A stretch of 10,106 nt of DNA from Candidatus Sediminicultor secundus. Its GTDB lineage: Bacteria; Atribacterota; JS1; SB-45; 34-128. This document shows positions 1 to 5,693 of the stretch, piece by piece. The notes beneath the pieces were generated by a model, which was not told the origin of the DNA, made no database searches, and was given only the letters and a program-made list of their open reading frames with translations. The position numbers and the translations under genes are program-made. Location: positions 128-10,233 of the forward strand of contig NCRO01000002.1 of the NCBI GenBank assembly GCA_002849045.2. Reading direction: 5' to 3'. Position 1 is the stretch's first letter. Each line of letters starts with the position of its first letter.

Positions 1-21
1 TATTTCTTTTCTTTTTTACCA

Positions 22-37
22 AAGTATATTATAATAA
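22..37 (+). promoter_or_regulatory. AT-rich promoter-like box upstream of the TPR gene
   Basis: The 16-bp string AAGTATATTATAATAA contains overlapping -10-like hexamers, TATATT (25-30) and TATAAT (30-35). The identical 16 bp recurs at 954-969, where a good TTGACA lies 16 bp upstream of TATATT. Here the corresponding upstream bases are a T-rich run without a clear -35. If it is a promoter, the TPR gene would have a leader of roughly 90 nt. A weaker alternative start lies closer to the gene, with TTGAAC at 65-70 and AT-rich hexamers around 107-118. Confidence 0.35.
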
Positions 38-132
38 CTAAAAGTAAATCAAAGACATTATTAGTTGAACTTATTAATACAGAGAATTAGTTACTGTTTC
101 TACTTTTAATATTATATTTAGGAGGAGTTATT

Positions 133-861
133 ATGAAGAGAGTTTTTTTGTATGTTCTTGTTTGTATGTTCTTGTTTTCCTTCCACTTTGTTTCAATGGC
201 TGAGGATCCCCTTATAGAAGCTGATGCACTTTTTGAAAAAGGGGAGATAACCAGTATATTGGAATCAATACCTTTCTACATCAAGGCGGTGGAAGCCAAT
301 CCGGATAGTTATGAAGCCAACTGGAAATGTGCCCGTGCCCATCGAGAGTATGCTGACCATGCTCTTGAAGGGGAGCATGAAGGATGGAAAGACATTTGTA
401 AAGAATATGGGAAAAAAGGGATGGAGTATGCAGAAAAAGCCCAGGAACTTGAACCTGAGAAAATTGAGGGACACTATTATTTTGGACTTAGTGCAGGAAC
501 TTACTCTGATGGAGTCAGTATACTTAAGGCTTTAAGAGAGGGATTAAAAGGAAGCACTCAAGATGCTTTTTATAAAGCTTATGATATAGACAAAATGTAT
601 GATATAGGAGGTCCGATGTTGGCTATAGGACGATTCTGGCATAAGCTTCCTTTTCCCATGAAAAATAAGAAAAGAGCAGAGAAATATTTTAGGGAACGCT
701 ATGAATATTTTCCTGATGACCCGGAAGGTCTGGTTTATTTTGCAGAATTGCTGATAGATAGAAGAAAAAAGAAGGAAGCAAAACCTTTATTAGAGAAGGC
801 TATTGCCGGTGATGAACCCTTTTATAGCAAATGGGCAAAAGAATTATTAGAAGATTTATAA
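133..861 (+). CDS. Secreted or periplasmic TPR-like repeat protein, function unknown
   Basis: The gene encodes 242 residues from an ATG preceded by AGGAGG (120-125, 7-nt spacer), which fixes the start. Residues 1-23 form a signal peptide: a Lys-Arg start, a hydrophobic core, and a likely cut after Ser-Met-Ala23. The mature part is helical with TPR-like units, recognisable as Ala/Leu/Tyr patterns ending in NPD, EPE and PDD turns near residues 46-75, 90-120 and 180-225. A conserved-looking GGP-x-LAIGRFW stretch (around 159-168) followed by NKKRAE recalls TPR proteins of the TRAP-associated TatT or Rmd1-like type. That link is a guess from pattern, not an established match. Such proteins usually act as binding scaffolds, and no catalytic motif is visible. 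The signal-peptide codons contain a perfect 14-bp tandem duplication (147-174), which makes the frame vulnerable to copy-number change. The gene appears to be a single-gene unit closed by the hairpin at 869-909. Confidence 0.75.
   Translation: MKRVFLYVLVCMFLFSFHFVSMAEDPLIEADALFEKGEITSILESIPFYIKAVEANPDSYEANWKCARAHREYADHALEGEHEGWKDICKEYGKKGMEYAEKAQELEPEKIEGHYYFGLSAGTYSDGVSILKALREGLKGSTQDAFYKAYDIDKMYDIGGPMLAIGRFWHKLPFPMKNKKRAEKYFRERYEYFPDDPEGLVYFAELLIDRRKKKEAKPLLEKAIAGDEPFYSKWAKELLEDL
147..174 (+). repeat. Perfect 14-bp tandem duplication inside signal-peptide codons
   Basis: TTTGTATGTTCTTG occurs at 147-160 and again at 161-174, followed by TTT. Fourteen is not a multiple of three, so the two copies are read in different frames (FLYVL and then CMFLF). 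Removing one copy puts a TGA in frame about 19 codons after the start. Adding one copy also shifts the frame. The present two-copy state is the open one. Confidence 0.8.
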
Positions 862-868
862 AAAATAA

Positions 869-909
869 AATAAGAGGGAAGGGGAGGATTACCCCTCCCC
901 CCTCTTATT
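869..909 (+). terminator. Strong purine/pyrimidine hairpin after the TPR gene, probable terminator
   Basis: AATAAGAGG (869-877) pairs with CCTCTTATT (901-909). Inside it, GGGGAGG (881-887) pairs with CCTCCCC (894-900) around a 6-nt loop, leaving a 3-nt bulge (878-880). It begins 7 nt after the TPR stop codon. On the + strand it is followed by CCCCTTTATT rather than a clean T run. On the - strand the bases beyond it are T-rich, so it resembles a better terminator in that direction. Separation of the TPR gene from the exporter operon is the likely role. Confidence 0.5.
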
Positions 910-934
910 CCCCTTTATTCCACCATCTTTTTAA

Positions 935-967
935 TTGACAAGGACATTACCCGAAGTATATTATAAT
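935..967 (+). promoter_or_regulatory. Promoter of the ABC exporter operon
   Basis: A perfect TTGACA (935-940) is followed after 16 bp by TATATT (957-962). An overlapping TATAAT lies at 962-967, but its 21-bp spacing is poor. A start site would fall about 969-974, at or within a few bases of the ATG at 974, giving an almost leaderless message. An in-frame TTG coincides with the first bases of the -35 box and could be mistaken for the start codon. It is much better explained as promoter. Confidence 0.6.
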
Positions 968-973
968 AAAACT

Positions 974-2713
974 ATGTTAATTAAATTTATCATTTCTTAC
1001 TATAAAAAAGCCCCCCTTAAGATGTTATTTGGATTTCTTATGCTGGTAGCAGTGGATATTGCTCAGCTTATTGCCCCACGTATTGTTCAGCGAGCCATAG
1101 ATTATATTATCGCTACCTACACCACCTCCGGGAATAATTATTCTTATCTTGGGAAGTTTACTCTCTTAATCTTCGCCCTGGCGATAGCCATCGGAATTTT
1201 TAGATTTTTCTGGAGAATGATAATTATCGGAATGTCCCATTTTATCGAAATGGATTTTAAGAACAGACTGTTTAAACATCTGCTTTTGCTCTCCAATTCT
1301 TTTTTCACTAGAACAAAGATTGGAGATATTATGGCTCATATGACCAATGATATGACCGCAGTAAGAAGGACCTGTGCCTTCGGAGTTATTGCCGGCTTTG
1401 ACGCCATCTTTCTTTTTTTAGCTACTCTTGTATTTATGTTAACTCTTAATGCAAAACTTACCCTTTATGCTATGATTCCCTTACCAATAATTTCTCTTAT
1501 ATCATTATTTTTTGTAAGGATATTGTTTAGAAAATTTAAAAGTGTGCAGGAGTCATTTTCTCTGTTAACTGAAAAAGTGCGGGAAATGATATCCGGAATA
1601 AAGATTATTCAGGCATTTCAGCAAGAAGAGCCTGAATCTAAGAACTTTGATAAATTAAGCCAGGAGTATCTGGGAAAAAATATTTCTCTTATTAAAGTTT
1701 GGGGAACTATGTTTCCCTTGATATTCTTATTTGCCGAGATTGGTATGGCTATAATACTCTGGGTAGGAGGCCAGCAAGTTATCCTTAATGAGCTTACTAC
1801 CGGTGAATTAGTTGCCTTCTTTTCCTATATGGGGATTATTGTCTACCCTATGATGGCAGTAGGAATGGTGACTAATATATACCAGCGGGGAAATGCTTCT
1901 TATAAACGCATACTTGAGCTTCTTAAAGAGAAACCGGATATTTATGATACCCCTCGTGCAGAGTATCATCCCTTAGAAGGCAGCATAAAACTGGAGAACA
2001 TTTACTTTTCTTATGGGGAACAGACTGTTCTGGATAACATAAATATTGATATAAAACAAGGGCAGTATATAGGAATATGTGGGAGGATAGGTTCCGGGAA
2101 AAGCATAATAGCCAGATTAATTTTAAGAATTATCGAACCCCGGAAGGGAAGAATATTTTATGATTCTATAGATTATAAAAAGATAAAGATAGCAGCAGTA
2201 AGGGATAGCATAGGACATGTCCCTCAGGATTCTTTTCTTTTTTCAGATACCATAGAAGATAATGTCAGGTTTGGCAAACCTGATGCAACCTTAGAAGAGA
2301 TAACAGAGGCCTGCAAGGTTGCCTCAATAGATAAGAATATAATGGAATTAAAATATCAGTATAAAACACTTGTGGGAGAGAAGGGGGTAACCCTATCCGG
2401 GGGTCAAAAACAGAGATTGTGCATTGCCCGGGCTATTATTAGAAGACCCCAAATTCTTATTCTTGATGATGCTTTAAGTTCGGTGGATACCAATACCGAA
2501 AAGGAGATTATCCGGAATTTAGGAAGTTATTCTAAAGGTACTAAAGGTATTACTACCATTGTAATATCACACCGCATATCTTCATTTATAAAAGCAGATA
2601 ATATATTTGTCCTGGATAAGGGGAGGATTGAAAACAGCGGCACCCATCGAGAACTGATTAAAAAATCTGAAATTTATAAAAATATTTACAAAATTCAAAA
2701 ATTGGAAGAATAA
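974..2713 (+). CDS. ABC exporter subunit with degenerate ATP site (BmrC-like half of a heterodimer)
   Basis: This is a 579-residue half-transporter with an N-terminal six-helix exporter domain (about 1-310; first helix near 16-36) and a C-terminal ATPase domain. Visible motifs are the A-loop Tyr347, Walker A GRIGSGKS (370-377), Q-loop Gln418, signature LSGGQ (474-478), Walker B ending Asp498, D-loop SSVD (502-505) and switch His533. The residue after Walker B is Asp499 where the catalytic Glu is expected, so this subunit's own ATP site should be weak or non-hydrolytic. Its signature completes the active site on the partner. Known heterodimeric exporters such as TM287/288 and BmrCD share this asymmetry. 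ATG 974 is chosen over the in-frame TTG at 935, which lies in the promoter. No ribosome site precedes it, suggesting a leaderless transcript. A 9-bp in-frame duplication gives KGTKG just before the switch loop. Substrate is unknown; drugs, lipids or peptides are possible. Confidence 0.9.
   Translation: MLIKFIISYYKKAPLKMLFGFLMLVAVDIAQLIAPRIVQRAIDYIIATYTTSGNNYSYLGKFTLLIFALAIAIGIFRFFWRMIIIGMSHFIEMDFKNRLFKHLLLLSNSFFTRTKIGDIMAHMTNDMTAVRRTCAFGVIAGFDAIFLFLATLVFMLTLNAKLTLYAMIPLPIISLISLFFVRILFRKFKSVQESFSLLTEKVREMISGIKIIQAFQQEEPESKNFDKLSQEYLGKNISLIKVWGTMFPLIFLFAEIGMAIILWVGGQQVILNELTTGELVAFFSYMGIIVYPMMAVGMVTNIYQRGNASYKRILELLKEKPDIYDTPRAEYHPLEGSIKLENIYFSYGEQTVLDNINIDIKQGQYIGICGRIGSGKSIIARLILRIIEPRKGRIFYDSIDYKKIKIAAVRDSIGHVPQDSFLFSDTIEDNVRFGKPDATLEEITEACKVASIDKNIMELKYQYKTLVGEKGVTLSGGQKQRLCIARAIIRRPQILILDDALSSVDTNTEKEIIRNLGSYSKGTKGITTIVISHRISSFIKADNIFVLDKGRIENSGTHRELIKKSEIYKNIYKIQKLEE
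2532..2549 (+). repeat. 9-bp in-frame tandem duplication in the first ABC ATPase domain
   Basis: CTAAAGGTA is present twice in tandem (2532-2540 and 2541-2549), giving the peptide KGTKG between the D-loop helix and the beta strand that leads to the switch histidine. That region is usually a short turn in ABC ATPases, so a three-residue gain there is probably tolerated. Confidence 0.6.
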
Positions 2714-2724
2714 AGAAGAATAAA
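2705..2724 (+). repeat. 10-bp tandem duplication at the junction of the two exporter genes
   Basis: GAAGAATAAA occurs twice in direct succession (2705-2714 and 2715-2724). The first copy supplies the TAA stop of the upstream gene (2711-2713), and the second lies in the 12-nt gap before the ATG at 2726. The copies also provide weak GAAG-type ribosome-binding sequence. They probably set the spacing for coupled translation of the pair. Confidence 0.7.
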
Positions 2725-2725
2725 G

Positions 2726-4789
2726 ATGAAAGAAGAAAAATTATATTCCGGTCTGGATAAAAAAATATTTTCTAAATTATGGCGATATGGAAAGCCTTAC
2801 GGGGGGAAGATTTTAATAATATTCATTCTCATTCTGGCTATAAGCGGCATACAGATCCTCCTTCCCTTGATCACTAAAAATGTGGTGGATAATTATATTG
2901 AAAGAAGTTATCTAAGGCTAATCCTTAATGACAGGACGGTTGAGGTTACCGATAAATATAAAGCCTACCGGGTTAGGACTGATAATATCATTTTTATCCC
3001 TTCAAACCTACTGAATAAAGACGAATACCTGGAACTGCAGAAAGATTCACTTATCTTGCCTGAAAGATATTTAATGATTAAAGACGAAGAAGGGATGGAT
3101 AAATTAAAACAATATCAACTTAGTATCATCAAAATCAAGACAGATAAAGGTAGTTTTATTCCTTATTCGGGAATGCAGAAAATTTCTTCGGATAATCTTA
3201 AGACCTTAAGATATGATGATTTGAAAATGGTAAAATTATTCGCTCTCTTATACGTTGGACTTCTTCTGATATCTTTTATTTTCAATTATTTTCAGGTAGT
3301 TATGATGGCCGTGGTCAGTGAAAGGGTGATGTATGACTTAAGGAGTGATCTGGTAAGACATTTAATGTCTCTTTCTCTGAACTTTTTTAATAATAATCCC
3401 ATAGGAAGACTGGTAACCAGGCTAACCAATGATGTTGATGCTTTAAGAGAAATGTTTACTGATGTCTTCGTCTATTCAGCCAAAGATTTTATTATGGTAA
3501 TAGGTATACTTATTGTTATATTCAGTTTATCAACTCATTTAAGTCTGATAATACTTGTTCTTGTACCTATAATTGTTGTTATGCTCTATCTATTCCAGAG
3601 ATATGCCCGAGAGGCTTACGGAAAAGTCAGAATTGCTCTGGCCAAAGTGAATAGCTTTTTATCAGAAGCAATATCGGGGGTTTTACTGATCCAGACTTTC
3701 AATCAAGAAGGCAGATCTGAGGATGATTTTAATAAAATTGGTATAAATTATTATAATGCTAATATGCATCAATTGCTAATATTTTCTATATTCAGGCCAT
3801 TAATTGATGTTTTATCTTATTTTACCCTGGGGACAATAATATATTTTGGAGGAAAAGGAGTGTTGGGGGGAGAAATTTCCCTGGGAGTGCTTATTGCCTT
3901 TATAGCCTATATCCATATGCTTTTTAGACCTATATTCGATTTTTCAGAAAGATATAATATATTACAATCAGCTATGGCTTCATCGGAACGAATATTTCTG
4001 CTTTTTGAGGAGGATGACAAAATACATTCTCCTAAGAGTCCTAAATATCCCAGCAAAATAGAAGGAAGAGTAGAGTTCAAAAATGTATCTTTTGAATATA
4101 AAAGGGATGAGAAAGTTATTGATAATGTGTCTTTTGTAGTTGAGCCGAATGAATCGGTAGCCTTTGTTGGGGCAACCGGGGCAGGGAAGACGACTTTGAT
4201 AAATCTTCTTTTGAGATTCTATGACCCTACCGAGGGAGAGATTTTAATTGATGGAATTAAGATAAAAGAGATGGATTTAAAAGTTTTAAGAAACTATTTC
4301 GGATTAGTTCTGCAGGATGTTTTTATGTTTGCGGGAGATATTAAATATAATATTATTCTTAACAACGAGGTAGACGATAATAAGATGATAGAGTATTCAA
4401 AATATGTTAATGCCCATAATTTTATCAGTAAATTGAAGAAAAGATATGATAACATTGTTTCTGAAGGAGGCTCAAATCTTTCTACCGGCCAGAGACAACT
4501 CATCGCCTTTGCCCGGGCACTGGCTAAAGAACCCCGGATACTTATTCTTGATGAGGCGACCAGCAGTATAGACAGTGAAACTGAATATCTTATCCAGGAT
4601 GCGATAAGAAAGATTATGAAGGACAGAAGCAGTATTGCCATCGCTCATCGATTGTCCACCATCCAGGATGTGGATAAAATATATGTTATGAGCAAAGGCA
4701 AGATTGTAGAGAGTGGCTCCCACTCCCAATTGCTTGCCCAAAAGGGCTACTACTTCGAACTATACAAATTCCAATACCTAAAAACCTGA
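2726..4789 (+). CDS. ABC exporter subunit with extra extracellular domain (BmrD-like half of a heterodimer)
   Basis: This 687-residue half-transporter is about 100 residues longer than its partner. TM1 spans about 29-50 and TM2 about 170-190, with a hydrophilic insert of about 110 residues (55-165) between them, predicted to be extracellular. BmrD, the partner of BmrC, is known for an extracellular domain at this place. The ATPase domain has A-loop Tyr458, Walker A GATGAGKT (482-489), Q-loop Gln530, a deviant signature LSTGQ (585-589), a complete Walker B with Asp609 and catalytic Glu610, and switch His641. The intact Walker B and the non-consensus signature complement the partner's Asp499 and LSGGQ. 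One active and one degenerate ATP site is therefore expected in the dimer. The start is 12 nt after the upstream stop, in the same frame, with only a weak ribosome site, so translational coupling is likely. The TGA stop lies within a repeat of the adjacent transposable element. Confidence 0.9.
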   Translation: MKEEKLYSGLDKKIFSKLWRYGKPYGGKILIIFILILAISGIQILLPLITKNVVDNYIERSYLRLILNDRTVEVTDKYKAYRVRTDNIIFIPSNLLNKDEYLELQKDSLILPERYLMIKDEEGMDKLKQYQLSIIKIKTDKGSFIPYSGMQKISSDNLKTLRYDDLKMVKLFALLYVGLLLISFIFNYFQVVMMAVVSERVMYDLRSDLVRHLMSLSLNFFNNNPIGRLVTRLTNDVDALREMFTDVFVYSAKDFIMVIGILIVIFSLSTHLSLIILVLVPIIVVMLYLFQRYAREAYGKVRIALAKVNSFLSEAISGVLLIQTFNQEGRSEDDFNKIGINYYNANMHQLLIFSIFRPLIDVLSYFTLGTIIYFGGKGVLGGEISLGVLIAFIAYIHMLFRPIFDFSERYNILQSAMASSERIFLLFEEDDKIHSPKSPKYPSKIEGRVEFKNVSFEYKRDEKVIDNVSFVVEPNESVAFVGATGAGKTTLINLLLRFYDPTEGEILIDGIKIKEMDLKVLRNYFGLVLQDVFMFAGDIKYNIILNNEVDDNKMIEYSKYVNAHNFISKLKKRYDNIVSEGGSNLSTGQRQLIAFARALAKEPRILILDEATSSIDSETEYLIQDAIRKIMKDRSSIAIAHRLSTIQDVDKIYVMSKGKIVESGSHSQLLAQKGYYFELYKFQYLKT

Positions 4790-4809
4790 CAGGGGAAACC
4801 TGACAGGGG
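4782..4809 (+). repeat. Perfect 14-bp tandem copies at the left end of the REP-type element
   Basis: AAACCTGACAGGGG is found at 4782-4795 and again at 4796-4809 with no gap. The first copy carries the TGA stop codon (4787-4789) of the exporter's second gene. The second copy runs into the 17-bp left inverted repeat. This looks like a partial duplication of the element end. Confidence 0.75.
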
Positions 4810-4829
4810 ACGGTCCTCTGGCAGTTTTT
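4800..4829 (+). terminator. Intrinsic terminator of the exporter operon, formed by the left REP repeat
   Basis: CTGACAGGGG (4800-4809) pairs with CCTCTGGCAG (4815-4824) around the 5-nt loop ACGGT, with one A/G mismatch and one G-U pair. Five T residues (4825-4829) follow immediately. It starts about 10 nt after the ABC stop codon. GC-rich stem, short loop and T tract are the textbook layout of a Rho-independent terminator. Confidence 0.65.
4804..4820 (+). repeat. Left inverted repeat (REP-like) of the transposase element
   Basis: CAGGGGACGGTCCTCTG matches the reverse complement of 5694-5710 at 16 of 17 positions. The GGGGACGGTYC-type core is familiar from REP-like repeats flanking Y1 transposases in many bacterial genomes. 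It is nearly palindromic and can fold into a hairpin. Confidence 0.8.
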
Positions 4830-4839
4830 ATAAAAATAT

Positions 4840-4869
4840 GTTACATTAATAATTATTCCATACTACAAT
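4840..4869 (+). promoter_or_regulatory. Possible promoter for the transposase and the molybdoenzyme gene
   Basis: GTTACA (4840-4845) lies 18 bp before TACAAT (4864-4869), matching the consensus at four and five positions respectively. Transcription would begin near 4876, just before the AGGAGGAG ribosome site at 4881-4888. It lies downstream of the exporter terminator, so the following genes would have their own promoter. Confidence 0.4.
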
Positions 4870-4892
4870 AAAAAATATTGAGGAGGAGAGTT

Positions 4893-5693
4893 TTGCCCAG
4901 ACAAAAAAGAAAATTAGGGATAAACAAAATATACCATATAATAGCGAGAGGAAATGAAAGAAAAGATATATTGCTTGACGACGAAGATAAAAATAAATTT
5001 ATCCAAATTATTGCCAATAAAAAGAGGAAAAACGAATACATTCTTTACGCATATTGCTTGATGAGCAACCATTTACATTTGTTAATTAAGGAACAAGAAG
5101 ATAATATTTCTAGGATAATGAGAAGGATTAATACCGCTTATGCTTATTACTTCAATAAAAAATATAATAGAGTTGGACATGTGTTTCAGAACAGGTTTAG
5201 AAGTGAACCGGTGGAAAATGATCGTTATCTAATATCATTATTAAGGTATATCCATAATAATCCGGTTAAGGCTAAAATAGCTCACCAACCCTACCAATAT
5301 AAATGGAGTAGTTATTCGCTTTATTTAAAAGAGCAAAAAAGTATAATAGATAAAGAGGAGATCTTAAATCTCTTTTCTCCTGATAGAGCGAAAGTAATTC
5401 ATTTGTTTATCGAATTTAGCTGTCAACAAAACAACGATACCTTTATGGATTATCAAGAAGTCTTTAGAGAAGTAAAAGAAATTACTAGCGTTAAGAAAGC
5501 TAAAGAGTATGTGTCAAGATATTTAAAAGAAAAAGGCCTGCAAATAGAATCTTTAAAAGCTAAAAAAAATAAAGAATATAGAAATAAACTAATAATAGAA
5601 TTAACAGAAAAGACAAATCTTTCATACAGAGAAATAGCAGACATTTTAGGATTTAGTCGATGGCTTGTGATAAAGGGGGTTAACAAAAAATGA
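4893..5693 (+). CDS. REP-associated tyrosine transposase (Y1_Tnp, IS200-like HUH nuclease)
   Basis: The chosen start is TTG 4893, 266 residues. AGGAGGAG (4881-4888) lies a few bases upstream, and the protein then opens with MPRQKRK, as is usual for this family. An in-frame TTG at 4878 precedes the ribosome site and is rejected. Family features in order are YHIIARGNERKDI near the N-terminus, the HUH metal-binding motif His60-Leu-His62, the probable catalytic Tyr83 in AYAYYFN, the GHVFQNRF stretch, and RYIHNNPVKA followed by WSSY. Together these form a full Y1 domain (about 1-150). The C-terminal part (about 180-266) is Lys/Glu-rich and ends in a helix-turn-helix-like segment (SYREIADILGFSRWLV) resembling extensions in longer REP transposases. 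The enzyme would nick and rejoin single-stranded DNA through a 5'-phosphotyrosine. All key residues are present, so it looks intact. Its stop overlaps the next gene's start as ATGA. Confidence 0.9.
   Translation: MPRQKRKLGINKIYHIIARGNERKDILLDDEDKNKFIQIIANKKRKNEYILYAYCLMSNHLHLLIKEQEDNISRIMRRINTAYAYYFNKKYNRVGHVFQNRFRSEPVENDRYLISLLRYIHNNPVKAKIAHQPYQYKWSSYSLYLKEQKSIIDKEEILNLFSPDRAKVIHLFIEFSCQQNNDTFMDYQEVFREVKEITSVKKAKEYVSRYLKEKGLQIESLKAKKNKEYRNKLIIELTEKTNLSYREIADILGFSRWLVIKGVNKK
5672..5679 (+). promoter_or_regulatory. Ribosome-binding site for the molybdoenzyme inside the transposase gene
   Basis: AAAGGGGG (5672-5679) lies 10 nt before ATG 5690 and within the last transposase codons. A stop codon in the molybdoenzyme frame at 5681-5683 leaves ATG 5690 as the only usable start before the first cysteines of the iron-sulfur motif. 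Confidence 0.5.

Noticed and set aside
935..973. TTG at 935 as the exporter start, adding 13 residues
   Set aside because: These bases form the TTGACA -35 and the -10 region, there is no ribosome site, and the ATG at 974 gives a normal N-terminus for an ABC exporter.
2213..2222. GGACATGTCC palindrome as a regulatory site
   Set aside because: It lies within conserved Q-loop codons of the ABC ATPase, and a 10-bp palindrome is expected by chance at this scale.
4294..4741. Reverse-strand open frames across the ATPase part of the second exporter gene
   Set aside because: They are opposite a strongly conserved ABC domain, have no ribosome sites or recognisable motifs, and are mirror frames.
4782..4820. 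Repeats near the transposase as a CRISPR fragment
   Set aside because: The two 14-bp copies are directly adjacent with no spacer, and they match the inverted end of the transposase element.
4878..4892. TTG at 4878 as the transposase start
   Set aside because: It lies upstream of the AGGAGGAG ribosome site at 4881-4888; TTG 4893 follows that site and yields the family's usual MPR opening.
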